DNA from: Kitasatospora cinereorecta
Lineage (GTDB): Bacteria; Actinomycetota; Actinomycetes; Streptomycetales; Streptomycetaceae
Assembly (NCBI RefSeq): GCF_024172095.1
Contig: NZ_JAMZDX010000005.1
Coordinates: 620,001-684,000, forward strand
Reading direction: 5' to 3'
Length of the DNA: 64,000 bases
Of the stretch, positions 8,249 to 16,085 are shown in pieces. Position numbers and translations under genes: made by a program. The notes beneath the pieces are model-generated. The model had not been told where the DNA came from and searched no databases. It saw only the letters and a program-made list of their open reading frames with translations. The first letter of the stretch is position 1; every line of letters starts with the position of its first letter.

Positions 8249-8272
8249 ACCCTCCCCCACCGCTTAGGACCC

Positions 8273-9322
8273 GTGACCGCGATGACCACCACCCCCGCCG
8301 AGCTCGGCTTCCGCATGCCCGCCGAATGGCACCCGCACGAGCGCACCTGGATGGCGTTCCCCACCGAGAACCCCACCTTCGACAGCCCCGAGCATCTCGA
8401 CGCCGGCCGCCGGGCCTGGGCCGCCGTGGCCAACACCATCGTGCGGTACGAGCCCGTCGCCCTGGTCGTCAACACCGGCGAGACCGGGACCGCCCGCGGC
8501 TACGTCTCCCCCGAGGTCGAGATCGTCGAACGGCCGCTGGACGACGCCTGGATGCGCGACATCGGCCCCACCTTCCTGATCGACGGCAACGGCGCGGTGG
8601 CCGCCACCGACTGGATCTTCAACGGCTGGGGCGCCCAGTCCTGGGCCCGCTGGGACAAGGACCAGCACGTCGCCGAGCACATCACCGAACTCACCGGCGT
8701 CCGGCGCTTCGCCTCCCGCCTGATCAACGAGGGCGGCGGCATCCACGTCGACGGCGAGGGCACCGTCCTGGTCACCGACACCGTGCAGCTCGGTGAGGGC
8801 CGCAACTCCGACTGGACCCGCGAGCAGGTCGAGGCCGAGCTCAACGCCTTCCTCGGCACCACCAAGGTGATCTGGGTGCCGCGCGGACTCACCCGCGACT
8901 ACGACGAGTTCGGCACCCGCGGCCACATCGACATCGTCGCCTCCTTCGTCCGGCCCGGCACCGTCGTCGCCCACGTCCAGCCCGACCCCGCCCACCCCGA
9001 CCACGAGGTCTGCCGCGAGATCGTCGACCTCCTGCGCGCCTCCACCGACGCCCGGGGCCGCACCCTCGAGGTGATCGAACTCCCCGCCCCCACCGTCCTC
9101 CTCGACGAGGACGGCGAGCCGGTCGACTACTCCTACATCAACCACTACGTCGCCAACGGCGCGGTCGTCCTGTGCGCCTTCAACGACCCGCGCGACGACG
9201 AGGCCAAGGCCATCCTGGAGAAGGCCTACCCCGGCCGCACCGTCGAACTCGTGGACGCCACCGAGATCTTCGCCAACGGGGGCGGCATCCACTGCATCAC
9301 CCAGCAGCAGCCGCGCGCCTGA
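8273..9322 (+). CDS. aguA: Agmatine deiminase family protein
   Basis: A 349-residue member of the agmatine deiminase/peptidyl-arginine deiminase family (PAD_porph fold). It is predicted to convert agmatine to N-carbamoylputrescine and ammonia in the cytoplasm. Landmarks are FRMPAEWHPHERTWMAFP at the N-terminus, DDAWMRDIGPTF, the RGHIDIVASF His region and the C-terminal catalytic Cys in GGGIHCITQQQP. It starts 25 bases past ureC with GTG 8273 (AGGA at 8266); ATG 8282 is an alternative. As the last gene of the ureABC operon it suggests a shared role in releasing nitrogen from arginine-derived or ureido compounds. No N-carbamoylputrescine amidase gene is present in the window. Confidence 0.9.
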   Translation: MTAMTTTPAELGFRMPAEWHPHERTWMAFPTENPTFDSPEHLDAGRRAWAAVANTIVRYEPVALVVNTGETGTARGYVSPEVEIVERPLDDAWMRDIGPTFLIDGNGAVAATDWIFNGWGAQSWARWDKDQHVAEHITELTGVRRFASRLINEGGGIHVDGEGTVLVTDTVQLGEGRNSDWTREQVEAELNAFLGTTKVIWVPRGLTRDYDEFGTRGHIDIVASFVRPGTVVAHVQPDPAHPDHEVCREIVDLLRASTDARGRTLEVIELPAPTVLLDEDGEPVDYSYINHYVANGAVVLCAFNDPRDDEAKAILEKAYPGRTVELVDATEIFANGGGIHCITQQQPRA

Positions 9323-9341
9323 CCCGCCGTCCGGCCGGCCG

Positions 9342-9372
9342 AGCCGCCCCGCGGAGGTTCCGCGGGGCGGCT
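9342..9372. terminator. Terminator of the ureABC-agmatine deiminase operon
   Basis: A perfect 13-bp GC-rich stem (9342-9354 with 9360-9372) and a 5-base loop 20 bases after the deiminase stop codon. Confidence 0.85.
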
Positions 9373-9440
9373 GTGGCGTGTGCGTACGATGGGGCCGAGC
9401 GGCCGTCAGGGTCGCACACATGAACGAGGGGGATGCGGAA

Positions 9441-10325
9441 ATGCGTGCAGGCGTGCGGGCGATGACGGCCGTGGCGGCGGGGGCGGTGCTGGCCCTGGGG
9501 GCGGCCGCGCCGCAGGCGTCGGCAGGGACGCGAGGGCTCGAGGTCGCGGTGCCGGCGTACGTGTACCCGGGGGACGCGATGGTCACGGGGCTGCAGGCGG
9601 CGACGCCGGCGGCGTCGATCGTGGTGCTGAACCCGAACAACGGCGACAACCCGTTCGACGCGTCCTGGCAGGCCCAGGCCGACGCGCTGCGGGCCCGGAC
9701 CACGGCCACCGGGGGGCACACCAAGGTGCTGGGCTACGTGCACACCGAGTGGGCGACCCGCTCGCCCGCCGCGGTGAAGGCGTCGATCGACAACTACCTG
9801 AAGACCGCGGACGGCAAGCTGCACGTCGACGGCATCTTCGTCGACACGGTCAGCCGCGACTGCGGCACCGGCAACAGCGCCCGCGACTACTACCTGGACC
9901 TGCGCCAGTACGTGCAGGAGACGGTGTCCGCGATCGACCCGTCCGTGCAGGAGCTGGTGGTGGACAACCCGGGCACCGCGATCGCGGACTGCTTCCTGGA
10001 GCCGGGCCACCGCACCGCCGACACCTTCGTGACGTTCGAGAACACCTACGCCCAGTACACCGGGGGCGGTTGGCTCGGCGGGAACGTGTTCAACTCGACC
10101 GCCGGCTACTACTCGGGCGCCTCGCTGGACCCGAGCGGCACCGCGTTCTGGCACCTGGTGCACGGCGTCCCGGGCGCCACCGAGATGCACACCGCGCTGA
10201 ACACCGCCTTCACCCGCGGCGCCGGCTACGTGTACGCCACCGACGACACCCTGCCCAACCCGTGGGACAAGGCCCCGAGCTGGGGCTTCTCGGCCGAGAC
10301 GGGCTACGCCGCCCAGATCGGCTGA
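9441..10325 (+). CDS. Secreted spherulation-specific family 4 (spherulin-4) protein
   Basis: A 294-residue protein with an N-terminal signal peptide (about residues 1-28, ending in APQASA). The rest matches the spherulin-4 family: VAVPAYVYPGDA near the start, ASIVVLNPNNGDN, a VLGYVHTEW strand and VDGIFVDTVSRDC. This TIM-barrel family includes the fungal GH135 galactosaminogalactan hydrolase Sph3, so polysaccharide hydrolysis outside the cell is plausible but unproven here. The start at 9441 is preferred because GAGGGGG lies 9 bases upstream and the signal peptide then has normal length; ATG 9420 is possible. It is expressed separately from the operon before it, which ends in a terminator. Confidence 0.85.
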   Translation: MRAGVRAMTAVAAGAVLALGAAAPQASAGTRGLEVAVPAYVYPGDAMVTGLQAATPAASIVVLNPNNGDNPFDASWQAQADALRARTTATGGHTKVLGYVHTEWATRSPAAVKASIDNYLKTADGKLHVDGIFVDTVSRDCGTGNSARDYYLDLRQYVQETVSAIDPSVQELVVDNPGTAIADCFLEPGHRTADTFVTFENTYAQYTGGGWLGGNVFNSTAGYYSGASLDPSGTAFWHLVHGVPGATEMHTALNTAFTRGAGYVYATDDTLPNPWDKAPSWGFSAETGYAAQIG

Positions 10326-10339
10326 CAGCGGCCGTACGA

Positions 10340-10528
10340 CTACGTGGTGACGCCCTCGGCCTCGGCTCCGGTGAGCCAGCCGAGGGCGGCCACCTGGATG
10401 CCGGCCTGGAAGCGGCTGCGGGCGTCCATCCGCACCATCAGGTCGGCCATCATCCGCCGGACGGTGCGCAGCGAGACGCCGAGCCGCTGCCCGGCGCGTT
10501 CGTCGGTGAGGCCCTCGGCGAGCAGGCG
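10340..10528 (-). pseudogene. C-terminal remnant of a LuxR-type regulator
   Basis: Read on the minus strand, this stretch encodes a LuxR/GerE helix-turn-helix: AEGLTDERAGQRLGVSLRTV, then RRMMADLMVRMDARSRFQAG and a normal-looking end at the TAG at 10340-10342. Directly upstream the frame meets a TGA at 10529-10531, and the sequence before it shows no LuxR homology. There is no start codon, so it is a truncated leftover of about 62 codons. The regulators with this HTH type in streptomycetes are often 250 or more residues long. Confidence 0.75.
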
Positions 10529-10685
10529 TCAAATCGGGATCTGTAGAACACCTTTGGGCGCAGTTCCGTCCGGCGGAGTGGGCGAAATCTGGAGAGCATC
10601 GCGGCGCGTGTCATCTTCCTGCCAGGCGTCGATCTGCCACCGGAGCCCGCGTACAGGCGATCTGTCGATCCGTCAGGCTTGAGGA

Positions 10686-11012
10686 ATGTACGCGATCCGG
10701 TTGGAGCTCGCAGCACCGGACGGGACGCCTCCGGGCGAGCCCGCGGTGCCGGCCGTCCGGGCCGCGCTGACGGCGCTGCTGCGCGCCCTGGGGGCCCGGC
10801 TGGACCATGCGCGGATCCGCACCGACCCGGGGGCGCTCGCCGGGATCTGCTATGTAGAGGCGGACGGCCTGCTGACGGCGGAGCGCCGCCTCGCCGACGC
10901 CTGCCGGGCGCTGACCGGCCCGGGCGGCCTGCTGTCCGGCTGGATGCTGCGCCGCTGCGAGGCCGATCCGTGGATCGCACTGGCCCTCTACGAGGCTCCG
11001 GCCGAGAGCTGA
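10686..11012 (+). CDS. Hypothetical protein, 108 residues
   Basis: An open frame with strong GC bias at third codon positions, starting at ATG 10686 after GAGGA that is very close to the start. The product has an alternating hydrophobic pattern (MYAIRLELAAPDG, VRAALTALLRALGARLDHAR) and ends in a Trp-Ile-Ala-Leu strand. I do not recognise a family. It lies between two pieces of broken genes (a LuxR remnant and an ABC permease remnant), so it may be a survivor of a partly deleted cluster. Confidence 0.55.
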   Translation: MYAIRLELAAPDGTPPGEPAVPAVRAALTALLRALGARLDHARIRTDPGALAGICYVEADGLLTAERRLADACRALTGPGGLLSGWMLRRCEADPWIALALYEAPAES

Positions 11013-11126
11013 CCTGTACACGGGTGGGTGTCGGCGGGGCCGTCCCTGCTGATGATCGCCGCCTGGCTGGCCGCCACCGCGGTGCTCTCCCGCCGCCTGC
11101 TCCGCTGGGAACCCCGGCGCGGCTGA
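11013..11126 (+). pseudogene. C-terminal remnant of an ABC-2 type permease
   Basis: A 37-codon open stretch begins right after the stop of the preceding gene and ends with TGA at 11124-11126. It encodes WVSAGPSLLMIAAWLAATAV, then LSRRLLRWEPRRG. A last transmembrane helix followed by SRRLLRWEPRR is the typical end of Streptomyces ABC-2 transporter permeases. No start or upstream membrane segments remain, so this is a truncated leftover. Confidence 0.65.
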
Positions 11127-11207
11127 GCCGCCACCGCGTGACCGGGCATGCCGACATCCGGCCGAGCCCGGCGCGCCCCGGCTCCCCGGTCGGGGTGTCA
11201 TGGGGGC

Positions 11208-11369
11208 ATGACGACACACTGGCTGATCGAGTTCACCGACGAGCTGATGCGGATCACCGACGACCTCGACCAGGAGCGCGCCGCCGCGTTCGTCCGCAAG
11301 GTCTACGAGGCGGGCCGCGAGGCCGGCCACCAGGAGACCGAGCAGGGCCGCGACCACAGCGGCTGGTGA
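11208..11369 (+). CDS. Small acidic hypothetical protein, 53 residues
   Basis: ATG 11208 is preceded by GGGGG at short distance. The product starts MTTHWLIEFTDELMRITDDL and ends with RDHSGW; it is acidic and probably helical. Codon usage is typical for the chromosome. No known family is recognised. It sits alone between the permease remnant and a TetR gene. Confidence 0.5.
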   Translation: MTTHWLIEFTDELMRITDDLDQERAAAFVRKVYEAGREAGHQETEQGRDHSGW

Positions 11370-11473
11370 GACCCGCCGGGGAGCCGCGGCCGTACGCCGT
11401 ATCGTGGGGACTTCGTGCGATCGGCGCGATCGGCCACGAGGACCGTCGGCCACGAGAACCGGAGGAAGTGCAG

Positions 11474-12124
11474 ATGGCGCAGGTGCGGGCGCGACGTCCG
11501 GCCCGACCGCGCGAGGAGGTGTTCGCGGCCGCGCGGGCGGCGATCGCGGAACACGGCCTCGCCAAGCTGACCATGGCCGGCCTCGGCAAGCAGCTCCAGA
11601 TGAGCGCCGGGCACCTCCTCTACTACTTCGGAAGCAAGGACCAGCTGCTGCTGGAGACCCTGCGCTGGAGCGAGGAGCAGCTCGGCGAGCGCCGCCGCGA
11701 GGCGCTCCGCCGACCCGGCTCCGGCGTCCGGGAGCGGCTCGCCGCGTACATCGGCCTCTACCTGCCGGAGGGCCCCGGCGATCCGCGCTGGATCCTCTGG
11801 CTCGAAGTGTGGGGACGCTCCCCGGCCAGCGCGGAGATCCGGCAGGGCCAGCTGGAGATCGAGGCGCCCTGGCAGGCCGACCTGGTCGGACTGATCGAGG
11901 AGGGCGTCGCGTCCGGCGTCTTCACGGAGGGCGGCGGTGGGCCGGTCGGCGGCGGTGACCGAGGCGACCTGGGCGGCGGCACGAGCGCGCAGCACCGGGC
12001 CACCCAGCTCCGTGCACTGCTCGACGGCTTCGCCGTCCCGGTCGCCATCGGCCTGCCCGGCGCCGACCGCGCCACCGCCACCGCCCAGGTCGCCTCGGTC
12101 ACCGCCGTCCTGCTCGGTGCCTGA
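11474..12124 (+). CDS. TetR family transcriptional regulator
   Basis: A 216-residue regulator. The N-terminal HTH (about residues 12-60) reads REEVFAAARAAIAEHGLAKL and ends in the typical GHLLYYFGSKDQLLLETL helix. The C-terminal ligand domain contains WILWLEVWGRSPASAEIR and a BetI-like arrangement. A Gly-rich low-complexity insert (about residues 154-175) is unusual. GGAGGAAG at 11461 supports ATG 11474. It converges with the PP2C-like gene with only 15 bases between stops. Its target is not evident, because the left neighbours are small or broken. Confidence 0.88.
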   Translation: MAQVRARRPARPREEVFAAARAAIAEHGLAKLTMAGLGKQLQMSAGHLLYYFGSKDQLLLETLRWSEEQLGERRREALRRPGSGVRERLAAYIGLYLPEGPGDPRWILWLEVWGRSPASAEIRQGQLEIEAPWQADLVGLIEEGVASGVFTEGGGGPVGGGDRGDLGGGTSAQHRATQLRALLDGFAVPVAIGLPGADRATATAQVASVTAVLLGA

Positions 12125-12139
12125 ACCGGGACCGCGTCC

Positions 12140-13681
12140 TCACTCCGTCCAGAGCGCGGCGGCGGTCCGGTCGTCCGCGTAGCCCTTGGCCCGGACCTGG
12201 ACCTGCCGGAGGAAGTCCACCGTGCCCGGCGGATGCGGGTGGGCCCAGTGGCTGGAGAGGAAGTGCGCCACGGCCGGTTCCTCGGAGACCGGCGTGGCCA
12301 GGCCCGGGGTGCACAGCAGCAGGATGTCGCCCGGGGTCGCGGGCACCAGCCGGAACCGGAACGGCCGCGGCACCTGCGCCGACTCCGCCGTCAACGCCGG
12401 CTGCCCGTCCGGGTGGTGCAGCAGCCGCGCACCGTACGCGTCGATCCAGTGGCCCGACCTGAGCAGGTAGAGGCCGCCCGGACCGGTGCCGAACGCGGCG
12501 CGGTGGGAGGCCGCCGGGTCGAGCGACACCATCAGGCAGTGCAGCGACGCCTGCTCGGCGTCCGGCGACTCGGGGTGGCCGCTGCGGAGCACCACGGCGG
12601 CCTGGGTGGCCAGCCGCTGCAGCCCGTACCGCAGCCGGTCCCGGGCGCCCGCCCGCAGATCGGCGGCCAGCTCGGCCCGGCTGCGGCCCACCGCACCGGC
12701 CAGCTGGCGCACCGCCTCCGCCGCGGCGGCGGAACCCCAGTGCGCCTCCGCCTCCCGCGCGGGGGCCGCCAGCACCGCGAGCAGCAGCCCGTCCTCGCCG
12801 CTGCCGAAGCGCACCGTCAGCAGCGCGTCCCGCCGCGGCTCGCCCCGGAAGCGGGCCGAGTCGCCGCGGACCGACGCCGCCCGCAGGACGGCGTTGCCGT
12901 ACTGCGCGCCGTCCAGGACCGTGTCCGCCACCGCCGCCGCCAGCCGCTCCGGATCGGCGGCCGGCATCGCCGTCGGCTCCGGCCCGTACGTGGGCGGCCG
13001 CTCACCGACGTGCGGCACCGCCTCCTCCACCCGCGAACGCAACAGCTCCGACGGCGGCGCCACCCGGGGCACCGCCGAGGTGTCACCGTCGGCGGGATCC
13101 ACCGGCGCCTCGGGTACGACGGCCGCCGGGGCGGCGGCTGCTCCGGCGGAAGCCTTGTCGAGCTGGGGCCCGTCCGGCGCACCGGCCCAGCGACCGGCGT
13201 GCGAGGCGTCCGGACTCCCCGGGACGGGGTCGGGCTCGGGGTGGGCCGGGGTGACGGGCCAGCGCGGATCGGCGGGGGTGTCGGCGGTCGGCACCCAGGG
13301 CCGGGGCACGCGGGTCTCGCCACCCGCGCTCGACGCGGTGTCGGCGGGCTCGTCCGCAGTCGGGGCGGGCGGGGCGGGCGGTACTGGGTCGGCTGCACCG
13401 GCCGCCGGATCGGACCATGCCTCGGCGGCCCGGGCCGACCGACCGCTGCGAGCACCGGCGTCGGCCTCCGGGTGCGGGCGGGGCGCAGCGCTCGCCCCGT
13501 CGGCCGGGGGACGCGGCGGGCCGATGAGCCCGACGGCGGATTCGAACCGGTCGTCGACGGTGGCGGTGTCCGCGGTGCCCGGCGGGGTCTCGGGGAGGGT
13601 GTCGGCGGGGCCCGCGTAGACCGCCTGCCACCAGCCGTCCTCGGGCCGCTGCTGCTGCGGGGGTGCGCCCTGGTCGCTCAA
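12140..13681 (-). CDS. PP2C-like phosphatase domain protein with long disordered N-terminus
   Basis: A 513-residue protein. Residues 1 to about 225 are Pro/Ala/Asp-rich and probably disordered. The C-terminal half resembles PP2C-type phosphatases (from about residue 245: MPAADPERLAAAVADTVLDG, then RRDALLTVRFG and PGDILLLCTPGLATP near the end). The metal-binding Asp residues of active PP2C enzymes are not clearly conserved (LLCTPGLA in place of the usual TDG motif), so activity is doubtful. The start is TTG 13681 with GAGGAG 7 bases upstream. It may be part of a Ser/Thr phosphorylation network; no kinase is next to it. Confidence 0.8.
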   Translation of the reverse strand: MSDQGAPPQQQRPEDGWWQAVYAGPADTLPETPPGTADTATVDDRFESAVGLIGPPRPPADGASAAPRPHPEADAGARSGRSARAAEAWSDPAAGAADPVPPAPPAPTADEPADTASSAGGETRVPRPWVPTADTPADPRWPVTPAHPEPDPVPGSPDASHAGRWAGAPDGPQLDKASAGAAAAPAAVVPEAPVDPADGDTSAVPRVAPPSELLRSRVEEAVPHVGERPPTYGPEPTAMPAADPERLAAAVADTVLDGAQYGNAVLRAASVRGDSARFRGEPRRDALLTVRFGSGEDGLLLAVLAAPAREAEAHWGSAAAAEAVRQLAGAVGRSRAELAADLRAGARDRLRYGLQRLATQAAVVLRSGHPESPDAEQASLHCLMVSLDPAASHRAAFGTGPGGLYLLRSGHWIDAYGARLLHHPDGQPALTAESAQVPRPFRFRLVPATPGDILLLCTPGLATPVSEEPAVAHFLSSHWAHPHPPGTVDFLRQVQVRAKGYADDRTAAALWTE

Positions 13682-13969
13682 CTGGCCGCTCCTCGTCCCT
13701 GGGTACCGTGTGCGTGCCGTCCGCCGAGCGGTCGGATTCTTGCCGGACTCGACGTCATTGTCCCCAACGACGAGAGCACTGTCCGGGAATCGCCCACATC
13801 ACGGAAAGCGGTGGGCACGTGGTTCCGGCCACGGTCACAATCGGCACTCCAGTCCCTCCGAAACCGCCCCGAACAGGGACTTAAGACGTCCGAACATCCC
13901 ATGGGCAACGGGAAAATGAAGTCCTGTGCGGGGCATCGCATCACCCGTTCGGCTGATTAATATGTGCGC

Positions 13970-14443
13970 ATGACCGCGCCAGGATCGTTCGAGCCCATCC
14001 GGGGAAGGTCCGTTGTCGCGGACCGCCGCCCGGCCGTGGTGCTCTGGTCCCTGGTGCTGATCGGCCTGCTGACCGTGCTGCCGTGCGCCGGGACGGCGCG
14101 GGCGCTGTCCGGACCGCACCCCACGCCGGCCGCCCACACCGCCGGTCCCGCGGCAGCCACCGCCCACCACCGCACCACCGCCGTGACGGTCGAGAGCCGG
14201 GACGGCATCCCGTACGTCTGGTGCGCCGCCGAGGGCGAGCGCCCGATGCCGGGCAACGGCTGTTCCAGTCACGCGTTCTGCGCGCCCGAGTCGCAGCTCC
14301 CCAACGCCCCGCCGCAGCCGGCCGCAGCCGTGCTGCCCCGGCTGGTGGCGCCGGCCGCGCTGCCGCAGTGCACGCCGCCGGGCGCGCTCGTCGGCACCGA
14401 TCACGCCCCGGACATCCACGTCCTGCAGGTCCATCGCTCCTGA
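13970..14443 (+). CDS. Secreted or membrane-anchored Cys-containing hypothetical protein
   Basis: About 157 residues from ATG 13970 (GTG 13964 is in frame and possible). One hydrophobic segment (VVLWSLVLIGLLTVLPCAG, about residues 24-42) acts as signal or anchor. The exported part is Pro/Ala/His-rich, with a Cys cluster around YVWCAAEGERPMPGNGCSSH and FCAPESQLP. No ribosome site is clear; AT-rich DNA right before the start (GGCTGATTAATATG) could be a -10 element of a leaderless transcript. The next genes encode DUF3105 and DUF305 proteins, so it may belong to the same exported system. I cannot assign a function. Confidence 0.6.
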   Translation: MTAPGSFEPIRGRSVVADRRPAVVLWSLVLIGLLTVLPCAGTARALSGPHPTPAAHTAGPAAATAHHRTTAVTVESRDGIPYVWCAAEGERPMPGNGCSSHAFCAPESQLPNAPPQPAAAVLPRLVAPAALPQCTPPGALVGTDHAPDIHVLQVHRS

Positions 14444-14557
14444 GCGGAACCCACCGCCGGGTCCGGCCGTCACGGCCTCCCGCCCGGCGGCTCCGCTGCC
14501 CCCGCCACCCCCTCATACCGCCGTGCCAGCCGCACGGCGGGGACAAGGAATGACTCC

Positions 14558-15268
14558 ATGGGTTCCGCCTCGAAGCAGTCCAACAAGGCGTCGAACAAGC
14601 CCAACGGCAAGGCCGCCCAGGCCGAGCGCCGGGCCAGGATCGCCGAGCTGCGCGCCGCCGAGGAGCGCCGCGAGAAGCGCAACCGGGCCGTCACCATCGC
14701 CGTGGCCTCCGCGGTCGTCGCCGCCATGATCGGCGGTGTCACCTGGATCACCCTCGGCGCCAAGCACAAGCAGGACCAGAAGGACGCCTCCGCCAAGGCC
14801 GCCGCGCAGGCGAAGAAGGACGCCGCCAACGTCCCGATCGACGGCGTGCAGACCTTCGACAACCTCTCCCGCAACCACGTCACCACGCCGGTCACCTACC
14901 CGCAGACCCCGCCGGTCGGCGGCGACCACAACCCGGTCTGGCTCGGCTGCATGGGCAACGTCTACGACCAGCCGGTGAAGAACGAGAACGCCGTCCACTC
15001 CCTGGAGCACGGCGCCGTCTGGGTGACGTACAACGGCAAGGCCACCCCGGAGGACATCAAGGCCCTCTCGGACAAGGTCAAGGCGACCCCGTACTCGCTG
15101 ATGAGCCCCTACCCGGACGAGAAGGGCACCATCACCCTCTCCGCCTGGGGCACCCAGCTGGTCGTCGACAAGGCGGACGACCCGCGGGTCGAGAAGTTCT
15201 TCACCAAGTACGTCCAGGGTCCGCAGACCCAGGAGCCGGGCGCCTCCTGCAGCACGGGCTCGATGTGA
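14558..15268 (+). CDS. DUF3105 domain membrane-anchored protein
   Basis: A 236-residue protein. A charged cytoplasmic N-terminus with a coiled-coil-like stretch (RIAELRAAEERREKRNRAV) precedes a single transmembrane helix (about residues 48-65). The extracytoplasmic part holds the DUF3105 signature: PPVGGDHNPVWLGCMGNVYD, ENAVHSLEHGAVWVTYN and SLMSPYPDEK. The conserved His/Cys pattern suggests metal or thiol chemistry outside the membrane; the function of the family is unknown. GTG of the next gene overlaps its stop, so the two are translationally coupled, an arrangement common in actinobacteria. Confidence 0.9.
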   Translation: MGSASKQSNKASNKPNGKAAQAERRARIAELRAAEERREKRNRAVTIAVASAVVAAMIGGVTWITLGAKHKQDQKDASAKAAAQAKKDAANVPIDGVQTFDNLSRNHVTTPVTYPQTPPVGGDHNPVWLGCMGNVYDQPVKNENAVHSLEHGAVWVTYNGKATPEDIKALSDKVKATPYSLMSPYPDEKGTITLSAWGTQLVVDKADDPRVEKFFTKYVQGPQTQEPGASCSTGSM

Positions 15269-15981
15269 CCGGCGCCGAGGACGGCGCCGCGGCCGCCGAG
15301 CAGGACGTCCAGGACGTCCAGGACGGGACCCCGGCCGCACGGGGCCGGCGGCGGGCGCTGTGGTGGCCGGCCGCCCTGGCGGCCGTGGTCGCGCTGGCGC
15401 TCGGCGTACCGGCGCTGGTCGCCGGGGGCGGCAGCGCCTCCGGTACGGCTCCGGCGGCGGCCGCGGTGCCCGCGACGGACTCGGCCGACGCCGGCTTCGC
15501 CCGGGACATGGCCGCGCACCACCAGCAGGCGATCGACATGTCGTTCATCGTCCGCGACCGGACCCAGGACCAGGCGGTCCGCACCCTGGCGTTCGACATC
15601 ATCAACACCCAGGCCAACCAGCGCGGCATGCTGATGGGCTGGCTCGACCAGTGGGGGCTGACCCAGTCCTCGCCGGCCAAGCCGATGGCGTGGATGGGGC
15701 ACACCTACGAGGCCCACGACGGGTCGCTGATGCCCGGCATGGCGACCAACGCCGACCTCGACAAGCTGCGCGGGCTCAGCGGCCGCGACGCCGAGGTGTT
15801 CTACCTGCAGCTGATGATCGAGCACCACAAGGGCGGCGTGGCGATGGCCCAGGGCTACGTCGACGCCGGCTCCAACGCGGTCGAGAAGCACCTCGCCCAG
15901 ACCATGGTCAACGGGCAGCTCGCCGAGATCGACCTGATCACCGGCATGCTCGCGGAGCGCGGCGCCAAGCCGCTCTCCTGA
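15265..15981 (+). CDS. DUF305 domain exported protein
   Basis: A 238-residue protein with an Arg-rich start, a hydrophobic export segment (about residues 31-52, WWPAALAAVVALALGVPALV) and a DUF305 domain. The domain carries two characteristic histidine motifs: FARDMAAHHQQAIDMS (about residue 80-95) and LMIEHHKGGVAMAQGY (about 190-205). DUF305 is a ferritin-like helical family often found with copper or other metal handling genes. GTG 15265 overlaps the DUF3105 stop. The pair probably works together at the cell surface. A strong terminator follows at 15996-16036. Confidence 0.9.
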   Translation: MTGAEDGAAAAEQDVQDVQDGTPAARGRRRALWWPAALAAVVALALGVPALVAGGGSASGTAPAAAAVPATDSADAGFARDMAAHHQQAIDMSFIVRDRTQDQAVRTLAFDIINTQANQRGMLMGWLDQWGLTQSSPAKPMAWMGHTYEAHDGSLMPGMATNADLDKLRGLSGRDAEVFYLQLMIEHHKGGVAMAQGYVDAGSNAVEKHLAQTMVNGQLAEIDLITGMLAERGAKPLS

Positions 15982-15995
15982 CCGGGCGCCCGTCC

Positions 15996-16036
15996 GAAGG
16001 GCGCCGCCGGACCACTGCGGTCCGGCGGCGCCCTTC
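15996..16036. terminator. Bidirectional terminator between DUF305 and MFS genes
   Basis: A perfect 18-bp stem (15996-16013 with 16019-16036) and a 5-base loop lie between convergent genes; it can serve both. A short direct repeat of GCGCTGCT follows. Confidence 0.9.
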
Positions 16037-16085
16037 GCGCTGCTGCGCTGCTGCGCTGGACATTGGCCGGGACCGATCCCCCGGC

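Noticed and set aside
6179..8260. A 693-codon frame antisense to ureC
   Set aside because: Composition is Gly/Val/Asp repeats typical of reversed high-GC codons, with no start signal; ureC is certain.
13964..13972. Three-codon ORF ATGTGCGCATGA before the secreted protein
   Set aside because: Starts at 13962 and overlaps the gene start as ATGA, but such tiny frames are too common to support a claim.
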